A stretch of DNA of 41,756 nt from Pelagibius sp. (lineage in GTDB: Bacteria; Pseudomonadota; Alphaproteobacteria; Kiloniellales; Kiloniellaceae), in NCBI RefSeq assembly GCF_028289705.1, contig NZ_JANQOI010000040.1, positions 1 through 41,756 of the forward strand. The letters are read 5' to 3'. The translations under genes were made by a program, and so were the position numbers. Under the pieces are notes generated by a model that had not been told where the DNA came from, made no database searches, and saw nothing but the letters and a program-made list of their open reading frames with translations. Positions 1 to 10,869 of the stretch are shown here, in pieces; within the stretch, counting starts at the first letter, position 1; every line of letters begins with the position of its first letter.

Positions 1-75
1 ACGGCGAGTCCGGCGGCCAGGAGGGCGACAAGGGCGCCATTTTCAGCGCCGAGGGCGGTGAACTGCAGGTCCGCG
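1..75. repeat. Terminal inverted duplication (fold-back) of alaS sequence
   Basis: Bases 1-75 are the exact reverse complement of bases 175-249, with 99 bases between the arms. Both arms encode the same stretch of alanyl-tRNA synthetase but on opposite strands. Read on the minus strand, alaS stays in register down to about base 76 (ending ...VELRVDG) and then turns into antisense of itself, losing all resemblance to the family. A perfect inverted copy at a sequence end, inside a housekeeping gene, is typical of chimeric reads or assembly fold-back. It is very unlikely to be real genome structure. Confidence 0.9.
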
Positions 76-1741
76 CCCCGTCGACCCGCAGTTCCACCGC
101 GTCGCCCACCTTCAGGCTGCCGTGGCCCATGGTGCCGTAGTGGACGTGCAGATCGCCCAGTTTCTTCTGCGTGTCGCGGACCTGCAGTTCACCGCCCTCG
201 GCGCTGAAAATGGCGCCCTTGTCGCCCTCCTGGCCGCCGGACTCGCCGTAGAAGGGGGTCTGGTTGACCAGCAGCTGAACGTCCTGGCCGGCGGAGACCT
301 CTTGCACCTCCTGGCCGTCGACCAGCAGGGCCGTCACCTGGCCCTCCGCGGTCTCGGTGCCATAGCCCAGGAACTCCGTCGCACCCAGGCGCTCGCGCAG
401 TTCGAACCAGAGGGTCTCGGTGGCGGCATCGCCGGAGCCGGCCCAGGCCTTGCGCGCCGCCGCGCGCTGGCGCTCCATCGCCGCATCGAAGCCGGCGTTG
501 TCGAGGCTGCGGCCCTGACCGCGCAAAATGTCCTGGGTCAGATCGAGGGGAAAGCCGTAGGTGTCGTAGAGCTTGAAGGCCACTTCGCCGTCCAGGGCCG
601 CGCCCTCGCCCAGCTTGCCGGTCTCCTCCTCCAGCAGCCTGAGCCCGCGGTCCAGGGTCTCCTTGAAGCGGGTTTCCTCCAGCTTCAGGGTTTCGGTGAT
701 CAGCGCGTCGGCGCGGCCGAGTTCGGGAAAGGCCATGTTCATGAGCGACGTCAGGCTCGGCACCAGGCGCCACATCAGCGGGTCCTTGCAGCCCAGCTTG
801 TGCACATGGCGCATGCCGCGGCGCATGATCCGTCGCAGCACATAGCCGCGGCCCTCGTTGGAGGGCAGCACGCCGTCGGCGATCAGGAAGGCGCTGGCGC
901 GCAGATGATCGGCGATAACGCGGTGGGAGACCGCGTGCGCGCCGTCCGCCGCCTGCCCGGACAGCTCGGCGGAGGCCTCGATGATGGCCCGCAGCAGGTC
1001 GGTGTCGTAGTTGTCGTGCTTGCCCTGCAGCACCGCGGAGATGCGCTCCAGCCCCATGCCGGTATCGATCGAGGGGCGCGGCAGCTCGACCCGGTTGTCC
1101 AGGTCGATCTGCTCGTACTGCATGAAGACGAGGTTCCAGATCTCGACGAAGCGGTCGCCGTCTTCGTCGGGGCTGCCCGGGGGGCCGCCGGGAAGATGAT
1201 CGCCGTGATCGTAGAAGATCTCGGAGCAGGGGCCGCAGGGACCGGTGTCGCCCATGGCCCAGAAGTTGTCCGAGGTGGCGATGCGGATGATCCTGTCTTC
1301 GGGCAGTCCGGCGATCTTCTTCCACAGTTCAGCGGCCTGATCGTCCTCGGCATAGACAGTGACCAGCAGCTTCTCCTCGGGCAGGCCGTATTCCTTGGTC
1401 ACCAGGTTCCAGGCCAGTTCGATGGCCAGATCCTTGAAGTAGTCGCCGAAGGAGAAGTTCCCCAGCATCTCGAAGAAGGTGTGGTGGCGCGCGGTGTAGC
1501 CGACGTTCTCCAGGTCGTTGTGCTTGCCGCCCGCGCGCAGGCACTTCTGCGAGGTCACCGCCCGGCTGTAGGGGCGGGTCTCGTTGCCGGTGAAGACGTT
1601 CTTGAATTGCACCATCCCCGCCGCGGTGAACAGCAGCGTGGGATCGTTGCGCGGGACCAGGGGCGAAGAGTCGACGATCTCGTGGCCGTTGCGCCCGAAA
1701 TAGTCCAAGAAAGCCGACCGGATGTCGTTGCCTGAGTTCAT
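76..1741 (-). CDS. alaS: Alanyl-tRNA synthetase, C-terminal part missing
   Basis: Class II aminoacyl-tRNA synthetase that charges tRNA-Ala in the cytoplasm. The minus-strand product starts [15 protein letters not shown] at the ATG at 1741. It carries the family signatures in order: [18 protein letters not shown] (motif 2 region), the hallmark GPCGPCSEI, and the conserved [17 protein letters not shown] and [13 protein letters not shown] segments. About 555 of the roughly 880 residues usual for AlaRS are present. The catalytic core, tRNA-recognition region and start of the second beta-barrel are here; the editing domain and C-Ala are missing. The break at about base 76 coincides with the fold-back duplication at 1-75, so the truncation is probably an artefact of the sequence end and not a broken gene. 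It lies downstream of recA on the same strand, a common alphaproteobacterial pairing, although the oppositely oriented ialB gene separates them here. Confidence 0.95.
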
Positions 1742-2030
1742 AAGCTATATCTATTCACCAGAGGCTTGCGCCTCAAGTTGGAATCCTTCCAAAGGAAAAC
1801 TATGGGCGGGCACGGCCCCGCCCGGGGGCAGGCCCCCGAAGCAGGGGGTTGTAGCGCGCACCCCCGGCACTGTCCACCGAAAGCCCCCGGCCCCGGCTCC
1901 TGGCCGGAGGGTCGGGACCCTAGGCTTCGCCCTGGCCTTTTCGTGGCTGGCCGACTATGTCAGAAAGAGCCTTTCCGGATCGCAGCCGCGCGCTGGCGGT
2001 TCCCTTTACTGCCGGAGACAAACTCCTCTT
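1742..2030. other. Intergenic region between alaS and ialB
   Basis: These 289 bases separate two divergently transcribed genes, so promoters for both should lie here. Several GC-rich self-complementary stretches are visible, for example GGGCGGG...CCCGCCC near 1804-1823 and CCCCCGAAGCAGGGGG near 1836-1851. I see no convincing -35/-10 pair, tRNA-like fold or T-box. Confidence 0.4.
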
Positions 2031-2672
2031 ATGGCCCTAAATTCCGTTTCTTTCGGCGGCTGCCGCTCCGCTCGGGCGGTGTCCGCGGTACGGCCGCGAT
2101 TAGCCGGCGCTGTTCTCTGTGCCCTGGCATTGCTGACGGCCCTGCATCCCGTTCGGACCCAGGCCCAGAACCAGCCCCAGGTTCAGCCCCAGATCCAACC
2201 CCAGCCGGGCATCAATCAGCAGCCGCCGCGCCTGGCGCCGACGGGCGAAACCTTCGGGGACTGGCAGGTGATCTGTGCCGTCGCCGATGCCGCCAACAGC
2301 CCCGCACAGCCCCAGCAATGCTTCATTTCCCAACAGTTCCTGGATCCCAGCTCCCAGCAGCCGGTGCTCAAGGTGACCGTCGGCTTCTTCCGGGGCGACA
2401 ACCTGGCCGGCGCGGTCATTGCCATGCCGCTGGGCATCCCTCTGGCCCGGGGCGTGCAGATCAGCGTCGACGGCAGGGCCATCCGCACCGTTCCCTTCGA
2501 GTTCTGCCGCCGCAACGGCTGCCAGGCCTTCGTCCGCCTGAACGAGGAAGTGCTCAACGCCTTCAGGGCCGGGAACCAGGCGGCCGCGATCGTGCCCCTG
2601 GGGCGCGGCGAGGCCCTCAACATGCCCTTCTCCCTGAGAGGCTTCACCAAGGGCTACGCCCGCATTCAATAG
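2031..2672 (+). CDS. Invasion-associated locus B (IalB) family secreted protein
   Basis: The 213-residue product has an N-terminal signal-type hydrophobic segment (about residues 24-45, ending ...VRTQAQ), then a Gln/Pro-rich low-complexity linker (about 47-65). The IalB-type domain follows, opening with GETFGDWQVIC and containing QQCFISQ and FEFCRRNGCQAF. The four cysteines fit the disulfide pattern of this periplasmic family, whose molecular function is poorly defined despite the Bartonella invasion name. The ATG at 2031 is chosen because GGAGA lies 12 bases upstream and it places the signal peptide at the N terminus. The open frame continues upstream to 1722 but that stretch is low-complexity and not conserved-looking. 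It is a single-gene unit facing away from alaS. An envelope role is inferred from the family only. Confidence 0.85.
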   Translation: MALNSVSFGGCRSARAVSAVRPRLAGAVLCALALLTALHPVRTQAQNQPQVQPQIQPQPGINQQPPRLAPTGETFGDWQVICAVADAANSPAQPQQCFISQQFLDPSSQQPVLKVTVGFFRGDNLAGAVIAMPLGIPLARGVQISVDGRAIRTVPFEFCRRNGCQAFVRLNEEVLNAFRAGNQAAAIVPLGRGEALNMPFSLRGFTKGYARIQ

Positions 2673-2682
2673 AATAGCGGCC

Positions 2683-2746
2683 TAGAGCAGATCCTGGTTC
2701 GATGGAATCGCGGGAGCGATCCATCGAGCCTGGTGAATCTGCTCTA
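2683..2746. repeat. Palindromic repeat with TAGAGCAGAT termini (copy 1)
   Basis: The element is bounded by TAGAGCAGAT (2683-2692) and its exact reverse complement ATCTGCTCTA (2737-2746). The interior is partly self-complementary: TCGATGGAATCGC pairs with GCGATCCATCGA around a short loop, with a one-base bulge. The TAGAGCRGAT...ATCYGCTCTA ends are shared with copy 2 just downstream. Similar palindromic intergenic elements with these termini occur in many Alphaproteobacteria as dispersed repeats. It sits 10 bases after the ialB stop and could fold in the transcript and help terminate or stabilise it. Confidence 0.7.
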
Positions 2747-2757
2747 ATTCTCAAGTG

Positions 2758-2822
2758 TAGAGCGGATTCACATGTTTAGACGCAAACACCATGGTGTTTC
2801 CGTCTAAACATGATCCGCTCTA
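2758..2822. repeat. Palindromic repeat with TAGAGCGGAT termini (copy 2)
   Basis: A 65-base almost perfect palindrome. TAGAGCGGAT (2758-2767) pairs with ATCCGCTCTA (2813-2822), ATGTTTAGACG (2772-2782) pairs with CGTCTAAACAT (2801-2811), and the centre AAACACCATGGTGTTT (2784-2799) is a perfect 16-base palindrome. Only a three-base bulge and one mismatch interrupt it. Its ends match copy 1 eleven bases upstream except for one A/G change, but the interiors are unrelated, suggesting a family defined by its termini. It may act as a transcript hairpin between the convergent ialB and recA genes. Confidence 0.75.
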
Positions 2823-2869
2823 GGCGCCTGCCAGGCTGCCATATGCCGTGCGGGCGCGGTGCAGGACAC

Positions 2870-2903
2870 AAAAAAACGGGCCCCCGAGAGGGCCCGCCTT
2901 TTT
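2870..2903 (-). terminator. Rho-independent terminator of recA, probably bidirectional
   Basis: A perfect seven-base stem, CGGGCCC (2877-2883) with GGGCCCG (2890-2896), closes a six-base loop. On the minus strand it is followed by seven Ts (bases 2876-2870), 27 bases past the recA stop. On the plus strand the stem is followed by CCTTTTT, so it could also stop transcription coming from ialB. Confidence 0.9.
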
Positions 2904-2922
2904 CTCCGGTATGGCGTCTTCT

Positions 2923-4032
<1,110 letters not shown>

Positions 4033-4080
4033 GAATCTGCTTCCTTATCTCATAGGGGTTCGGGGACTGCAACGCGGCAC

Positions 4081-4109
4081 TATGTACCATGTTTGTTCTT
4101 TTTCGCCAA
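4081..4109 (-). promoter_or_regulatory. Putative recA promoter
   Basis: On the minus strand TTGGCG (4109-4104) and TACATA (4086-4081) are separated by exactly 17 bases, an acceptable sigma-70-type pair about 50 bases before the recA start. This is a visual match only. Confidence 0.45.
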
Positions 4110-4119
4110 GAAAGAACTG

Positions 4120-4134
4120 GATCAAAATGAGAAC
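4120..4134 (-). promoter_or_regulatory. Possible LexA (SOS) box upstream of recA
   Basis: Plus-strand GATC-AAAATGA-GAAC differs by one base from the alphaproteobacterial LexA consensus GAAC-N7-GAAC. It lies about 90 bases upstream of recA and just upstream of the proposed -35. An exact consensus box was not found in the region, so this is the best candidate and not a firm call. Confidence 0.35.
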
Positions 4135-4251
4135 ATTCAAAATAATTTAGGGCAAATTTGCCTAAAACTGGACACGCCTCACAACCGGACGGCGGGTCGC
4201 CTGGTCTGCGCCGAGACGCAGGCGAAGCGGTGCATGAAGCCCGGCAGCGGG

Positions 4252-6657
<2,406 letters not shown>

Positions 6658-6751
6658 TAGCGGCCCTCCGCCGCTGCGGGGACAGGCGGGCCGCTGCCGA
6701 GACGCGGCGAACAGAAGCGGTTTCGGATCATCTTCGCGATCCTAGCGGCCA

Positions 6752-6773
6752 ATGGTTAACCAAGATTAACCAT
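6752..6773 (-). promoter_or_regulatory. Paired CtrA-type half-sites upstream of cckA
   Basis: ATGGTTAA (6752-6759) and TTAACCAT (6766-6773) are exact inverted copies of the alphaproteobacterial CtrA half-site, separated by six bases (ATGGTTAA-N6-TTAACCAT). The classical spacing is seven, so the arrangement is slightly compressed. It lies 95-116 bases upstream of the cckA start and downstream of the convergent end of the flhB operon, so cckA is the only obvious target. Confidence 0.55.
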
Positions 6774-6838
6774 GTCAACGGAGTCTTCGGCAAGTCGCTT
6801 GGCGGCGACGGTTTCGCCGCGGAAGGCGATCTACGGCG

Positions 6839-7924
6839 CTAGCGCCGCGCCCGGCCCCCAAGTCCGCCCTTGAGACGCATCACGTAACCGATGATCTCGG
6901 CAACCGCCTTGTAGTGTTCCGGCGGGATTTCCTGGTCGATCTCCACCGCGGCGTGGAGCGCGCGGGCGACCGGCGGATTCTCCACGATGGGGATCTCGTT
7001 CTCCTCCGCCAGCTCGCGGATCTTCTGGGCGATGTTGTCCACGCCCTTGGCCAGCAGCTTGGGCGCCTCCATGGTGGCCTGGTCGTATTTCAGCGCGACG
7101 GCGTAGTGGGTCGGGTTGGTGATCACCACGTCGGCTTCGGGGACCGCCGCCATCATGCGCTTGCGGGCCCGCTCGGTGCGGATCTGGCGCAGGCGGCTCT
7201 TGATGATCGGATCGCCCTCGGACTGCTTGTGCTCGTCCTTGACCTCCTGCTTGGTCATACGCAGCTCTTTGTGGTGCTGGTAGCGCTGGTAGAGCACGTC
7301 GGCGAGGGTGATCACGCTCATCACCGACAGCACGCCGATCACAATCTTCACCGCCTCCCACCGCACCAAGGCGAGGAGGTCCTGAACCTCCATGCTCGGC
7401 ATGTCGAGCACCATGTCGCGGTCCGGCCAGATGATCAGCCCGACCACGGTGCCGACGATGCAGAGCTTCAAGAGCCCTTTGAGGAAGTCGGCCAGCGCGC
7501 GGCTGGAGAACATCTTCTTGAAGCCCTTCTTCAGGCCGATCTTGGAGAGCTTCGGGGTGATCTGCTCGGTGGTGACGATGACGCCGTTCTGGATCGTCCC
7601 GGCCAGCAGGGCAGCCAGCACGATGATGGCCAGCGGTATGGCTGCGACGCGCAGCAGGTCGACCGCGGTTCCCTCCAGGACCTGCCGCAGCATGCCGTTG
7701 TCGAGGTGCATGCGGTGCGGCTGCTCCAGATAGGGGCGCAGGATCCCGCCCATGTCTGCCATCAGCGATTCGGAGAAGATCCCGACCACCATGGCCAGAG
7801 CCAGGATCATGAACCAGTGGGAGACTTCCTGCGAGCGGGCGACCTGCCCCTTCTCGCGCGCATCGCTCAGCCGCTTGCTTGTCGGTTCTTCTGTTTTTTG
7901 TGAGTCGTCGTCTTCACCGGCCAT
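6839..7924 (-). CDS. flhB: Flagellar type III export gate protein and substrate-specificity switch FlhB
   Basis: Integral membrane component of the flagellar export apparatus. Its cytoplasmic domain cleaves itself to switch export from rod/hook to filament substrates. The 361-residue product has the N-terminal EKTEEPT-like motif (SQKTEEPTSKRLSDAREKGQ), four hydrophobic segments between about residues 35 and 215, and the autocleavage motif NPTH at residues 270-273 (cleavage between Asn270 and Pro271). The C-terminal FlhB domain reads YAVALKYD...IPIVENPPVARALHA. It is the last gene of flgB-flgC-fliE-fliQ-fliR-flhB, 12 bases after fliR. A diverged copy of its C-terminal domain is encoded separately at 10870-11316. 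Confidence 0.97.
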   Translation of the reverse strand: MAGEDDDSQKTEEPTSKRLSDAREKGQVARSQEVSHWFMILALAMVVGIFSESLMADMGGILRPYLEQPHRMHLDNGMLRQVLEGTAVDLLRVAAIPLAIIVLAALLAGTIQNGVIVTTEQITPKLSKIGLKKGFKKMFSSRALADFLKGLLKLCIVGTVVGLIIWPDRDMVLDMPSMEVQDLLALVRWEAVKIVIGVLSVMSVITLADVLYQRYQHHKELRMTKQEVKDEHKQSEGDPIIKSRLRQIRTERARKRMMAAVPEADVVITNPTHYAVALKYDQATMEAPKLLAKGVDNIAQKIRELAEENEIPIVENPPVARALHAAVEIDQEIPPEHYKAVAEIIGYVMRLKGGLGGRARR

Positions 7925-7936
7925 CGGGCAAGCCCC

Positions 7937-8701
7937 TCACTGCGGCCCCACGAAGGGCAGCGTGACCTCCTGAAATCCGGTGATGAACCAGCCGATGATT
8001 ACCGGCAGGGCGATCATCAGGATCGAAAGTCCGATCAGGATCTGCAGGGGAATGGCGATGAAGAAGACCTGCATCTGCGGCATCAGCCGCGACAGCAGGC
8101 CGAGGCCCAGGTTGAAGATCAGACCGATGGCGATGAACGGCGAGGCGATCTGAAAACCGAGCAGAAAGGCCTTGGCGACCACCCGCGCGATCATCTGGGA
8201 GATGTCGCCAGTCAAAATCGGCTGGCCCGGCACGAAGAGCTGGTAGCTGTCGATCACCCCGCGCAGCAGCAGGTGGTGCAGGTCCAGCAGGATGATGATC
8301 AGCAGCGCCAGGGTCGAGAGGAACGAGCCGGCGATGGAGCCCTGCTGGGCCGCCGTCGGATCGTTGGTCAGGGCGTTGGCGAGCCCCGTGACGGTGGCGA
8401 TCATCATGCCGCCAATGGACAGGGCCGCCATGAGGATGCGCGACAGCGAACCCAGGAAGAGGCCGATGAAGGCTTCGCCGAAAATCAGAATCAGAAGCGC
8501 CGCAGGGCTGGCCGGCAGGTCCGGCAGGCCGTCCATCAGCGTGGGATGGACCACCAGCGAAACCAGCAGGGCGAGCAAGAGGCGAATGCGGATGGAGATG
8601 TAGTTCTCGCCGAAACCCGGCATCAGCATCATGGCGGTGCCGATCCGCGTGAAGATCAGTAGCAGCGCGAAAACCTGGGCGGGGAGCAGCTCTGCCAGCA
8701 C
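7937..8701 (-). CDS. fliR: Flagellar biosynthesis protein FliR
   Basis: Export-gate subunit that co-assembles with FliP and FliQ in the membrane core of the flagellar type III secretion system. The 254-residue product is almost entirely hydrophobic with about six membrane segments. It contains the family pattern LLIFTRIGTAMMLMPGFGE near the N terminus and the conserved GLVLG-like stretch IFGEAFIGLFLG. Length is normal. It begins six bases after the fliQ stop, so translation is probably coupled. Confidence 0.95.
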   Translation of the reverse strand: MLAELLPAQVFALLLIFTRIGTAMMLMPGFGENYISIRIRLLLALLVSLVVHPTLMDGLPDLPASPAALLILIFGEAFIGLFLGSLSRILMAALSIGGMMIATVTGLANALTNDPTAAQQGSIAGSFLSTLALLIIILLDLHHLLLRGVIDSYQLFVPGQPILTGDISQMIARVVAKAFLLGFQIASPFIAIGLIFNLGLGLLSRLMPQMQVFFIAIPLQILIGLSILMIALPVIIGWFITGFQEVTLPFVGPQ

Positions 8702-8707
8702 GGCCGG

Positions 8708-8974
8708 CTACCCCAGGGAGATCATGCGGTCGAAGAGCGATTGCGAGAAGGTGGTCAGGCTGGTCAGCATGAAGGGCAGCATCAGCATGACGCCGACGAA
8801 GATCACGATGATCTTCGGCACGAACGTCAGGGTCATCTCCTGGATCGAGGTCAGCGCCTGAAACAGCGCGATCGCCAGGCCGACGATCAGCGCCATGAGC
8901 ATGATCGGCGCGCCGACCTTCAGCATCACGTAGATCGTCTCCCGGCCGATCTCGATGGCTTCCGTGCCGTTCAC
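8708..8974 (-). CDS. fliQ: Flagellar biosynthesis protein FliQ
   Basis: Small two-helix membrane subunit of the FliP-FliQ-FliR export gate. The 88-residue product has two hydrophobic hairpin segments (VGAPIMLMALIVGLAIALFQ and VPKIIVIFVGVMLMLPFML) separated by the conserved loop ALTSIQEMTLTFVPKI, the FliQ signature. Length equals the family norm. It lies between fliE and fliR in the same operon. Confidence 0.96.
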   Translation of the reverse strand: MNGTEAIEIGRETIYVMLKVGAPIMLMALIVGLAIALFQALTSIQEMTLTFVPKIIVIFVGVMLMLPFMLTSLTTFSQSLFDRMISLG

Positions 8975-9019
8975 CCGAAGCTCCCCACTGGCTCTGCTCG
9001 CTTGCCTTCGGCGCCGGCC

Positions 9020-9328
9020 TTAGATCGGCATGCGCAGGATGTCCTGGTAGGCCTGCACCACCTTGTCGCGCAGGGTCACCACGGTCTGCAGGGTCATCTC
9101 CGCGTTGGAGACGGCCATCACCACCTCGGTTAGATCCGCGGTTCCCGCGGCCGCCTGCAGGGTCTGGCGCTCGCCTTCCAGCATGGTGTCGGCGGCCCGC
9201 TCCGCGGCGCGGCGCAGCATCGAAGAGAAATCGCCGCCGCCCTGATCGCGCGCCTCCAGGCCCGGCGAAGCGCCTTGGCGCAGCATCTTGTCGTAGGCCT
9301 CGACGGCCCCGCTCGGATTGGTAATCAT
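9020..9328 (-). CDS. fliE: Flagellar hook-basal body protein FliE
   Basis: Rod-MS ring junction protein and first substrate of the flagellar exporter. The 102-residue product has the FliE C-terminal pattern EVVMAVSNAEMTLQTVVTLRDKVVQAYQDILRMPI, ending exactly as the family does. The N-terminal part (PSGAVEAYDKMLRQG) is variable. It follows flgC after 85 bases and precedes fliQ by 45 bases. Confidence 0.95.
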   Translation of the reverse strand: MITNPSGAVEAYDKMLRQGASPGLEARDQGGGDFSSMLRRAAERAADTMLEGERQTLQAAAGTADLTEVVMAVSNAEMTLQTVVTLRDKVVQAYQDILRMPI

Positions 9329-9413
9329 GGCTCTCTCCTTGAGGCCTTAGCTGCCTCAGGGGCCATCCTGGCGTACTGCGCTACCTTCCTGGCGGCAGGT
9401 CCGGGCTGCGCGT

Positions 9414-9821
9414 CTAGCGCAGAATGTCTATGGTCTTCTGCAGCATGCTGCGCGAAGACTCGATCACCTTCAGGTTCGCTTCGTAGCTGCGCTGTGCCTC
9501 GCGCATGTCGGACATTTCCATCAGCGAGTTGACGTTTGGCGTCAGCACGTAGCCGTCCTCGTCGGCGGCCGGATGGCCGGGCTCGAAGCGGCGGCCGAAG
9601 GCGCCGCGGTCGACGACGATTGAATCGACTCTGACCATCTCGGCGCCGATGGCGCGGTCGAGCTCGTTCTCGAAGGTCACCAGCTTGCGGCGATAGGGCT
9701 CGCCACCCGGCGTCTGCGCGGTGGAATTGGCGTTGGCGATGTTCTCCGCGATCACGCGCAGGCGCGTGCCCTGGGCACGCATGCCGGCGGCGGAGATGTT
9801 CAAGGACTTGTCCAGATCCAT
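9414..9821 (-). CDS. flgC: Flagellar proximal rod protein FlgC
   Basis: Proximal rod subunit exported through the flagellar type III system. The 135-residue protein begins with the rod/hook N-terminal pattern SLNISAAGMRAQGTRLRVIAENIANANST and ends with the matching C-terminal helix NSLMEMSDMREAQRSYEANLKVIESSRSMLQKTIDILR. The VMTPNVN-like element is present as VLTPNVN. Size is normal. It sits between flgB and fliE. Confidence 0.96.
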   Translation of the reverse strand: MDLDKSLNISAAGMRAQGTRLRVIAENIANANSTAQTPGGEPYRRKLVTFENELDRAIGAEMVRVDSIVVDRGAFGRRFEPGHPAADEDGYVLTPNVNSLMEMSDMREAQRSYEANLKVIESSRSMLQKTIDILR

Positions 9822-9860
9822 GCTGTTCAGGCCTCCGGTTCTTGCGGGTCGGGCCGGTCT

Positions 9861-10265
9861 CTACTGGCGCCCGCGCAACGCCATCTTCATCATCGCCACC
9901 TGCTTGCGGTAGAGATTGGTGATGACGTTGTAGTCGTTCTGCGTCTGAGCCACCTTGATCAACTGCTCCTCGATGACCACAGCATTGCCCGACGGCGCCG
10001 TCTCGTAGCGCTGCTTCTGTTCGACGCTGCGCTGCTCGTCGCTCAGGCTCGAGTTCTGGATATGGCCGGTCTGGGTCACTTCCGGCTTCAGCGACGGCAT
10101 CGCCTGCCGTTCGATCATGCGGCGGAACTCTTGCGGCTTCAGGTCATGGGGCACGTAGTCGGGCGTATCCGCATTGGCGATATTCTGCGCCAATACGGTC
10201 TGGCGCTGGCCAAGCCAGTCCATCCGTTTGCCGAGCAAACTGAAGAGCCCCGGTTTCCCGTCCAT
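9861..10265 (-). CDS. flgB: Flagellar proximal rod protein FlgB
   Basis: First gene of the rod and export-gate operon. The 134-residue product contains the rod-protein pattern RQTVLAQNIANADTPDYVPHDL at residues 23-44 and a C-terminal helix LIKVAQTQNDYNVITNLYRKQVAMMKMALRGRQ. The ATG at 10265 is preferred over the in-frame TTG at 10280 because AGGA lies five bases before it. A CtrA-like box (TTTA-N7-TTAAC) lies about 90 bases upstream. Confidence 0.94.
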   Translation of the reverse strand: MDGKPGLFSLLGKRMDWLGQRQTVLAQNIANADTPDYVPHDLKPQEFRRMIERQAMPSLKPEVTQTGHIQNSSLSDEQRSVEQKQRYETAPSGNAVVIEEQLIKVAQTQNDYNVITNLYRKQVAMMKMALRGRQ

Positions 10266-10353
10266 GACAGTCCTGATCAAGCATCGACAACCTGCAGATC
10301 CCAGCCCCCCTCAAAAATCCAAGATCTGCAATCATCATGATCAGGCTTGCCTT

Positions 10354-10369
10354 GTTAAGAATCCGTAAA
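10354..10369 (-). promoter_or_regulatory. CtrA-like box upstream of flgB
   Basis: Read toward flgB the sequence is TTTA-CGGATTC-TTAAC, one mismatch from the CtrA consensus TTAA-N7-TTAAC. It lies in the 161-base divergent region between flgB and csrA. The same TTTA-N7-TTAAC variant occurs upstream of cheY. Confidence 0.5.
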
Positions 10370-10388
10370 ACGCGCTAAATTGTATCTA

Positions 10389-10396
10389 TTAACCAT
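10389..10396 (+). promoter_or_regulatory. CtrA-type half-site upstream of csrA
   Basis: An exact TTAACCAT lies 31 bases before the csrA start; the expected partner 11 bases upstream is AATT, a poor match. It could be a single half-site or chance, but its position in the same divergent promoter region as the flgB box makes it worth recording. Confidence 0.35.
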
Positions 10397-10426
10397 GGTC
10401 GGGGGGCCGGGGAGCCGAAAAGAGCA

Positions 10427-10696
10427 ATGCTCTATCTGACGCGCAAGATCGGCGAATCTGTGATCATCAACGATGATATCGAGGTCACCGTGGTTGATAT
10501 CCGCGGCAAGTCGATAAAGCTCGGATTCACCTTTCCAAGCTCCGCAACGGTGCTCCGCCGGGAGATATTCGAGCGGATCCAGGAAGAAAATCGGGCCGCC
10601 GCCGCCGTGGGCAGCGACGCCCTGGCAGACGCCATCCGCGATGCCGGCCAGCCGGCCGCTCCCGCCCCGCCCCCGAAAAGCGAAACCGGCTCCTAA
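10427..10696 (+). CDS. csrA: CsrA-type RNA-binding translational regulator
   Basis: CsrA dimers bind GGA motifs in mRNA leaders, usually blocking ribosome binding; in flagellated bacteria flagellin mRNA is a frequent target and FliW the protein antagonist. The 89-residue product begins MLYLTRKIGESVIIN and has the CsrA core through TVLRREIFERIQEEN, keeping the key RNA-binding Arg44. The core is more diverged than most (VVDIRGKSIKLGFTFP instead of the usual GVKGNQVRIGINAP type). The tail after residue 55 is Ala/Pro-rich and dispensable-looking. It opens the csrA/FlhB-like/unknown/fliO/fliP set, and FliW is encoded 23 kb away in the same window. Confidence 0.9.
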   Translation: MLYLTRKIGESVIINDDIEVTVVDIRGKSIKLGFTFPSSATVLRREIFERIQEENRAAAAVGSDALADAIRDAGQPAAPAPPPKSETGS

Positions 10697-10731
10697 GACG
10701 CTATAGAATATCGCTTTTTTTAGGCGTCTTT
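10694..10731 (+). terminator. Possible weak terminator or attenuator after csrA
   Basis: AAGACGC (10695-10701), overlapping the csrA stop codon, is complementary to GCGTCTT (10724-10730), with a 22-base loop containing a run of seven Ts. The T run lies in the loop and not after the stem, so it is not a canonical terminator. It may only reduce read-through into the next gene. Confidence 0.3.
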
Positions 10732-10740
10732 AGATCAAAT

Positions 10741-10755
10741 CTAACCATTCATTAA
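10741..10755 (+). promoter_or_regulatory. Weak CtrA-like box upstream of the FlhB-domain gene
   Basis: CTAA-CCATTCA-TTAA is one mismatch from TTAA-N7-TTAA and is followed by GCAT, so the second half reads TTAAGCAT. It lies 115 bases upstream of the GTG start at 10870 and after the csrA hairpin, so it could give the downstream genes their own promoter. Confidence 0.3.
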
Positions 10756-10869
10756 GCATGGTCAGGCACCATCGCCCGACCAGCGAAGCACGCTTTGCTG
10801 GCGAGACTTGTCGCCTCAACCCGTCAGCCGCGGCTGTGGCGCAGAGAGAGCAGCGAGACGGGAGCCGGT

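Noticed and set aside
122-1735. 537-codon plus-strand open frame over alaS
   Set aside because: It is antisense to a clear AlaRS and gives Gly/Ala/His-rich low-complexity protein, typical of the reverse frame in GC-rich DNA.
1722-2030. Upstream extension of the IalB-family gene
   Set aside because: The signal peptide lies after ATG 2031; the extension is Pro/Gly-rich, without conservation-like pattern, and would bury the signal peptide.
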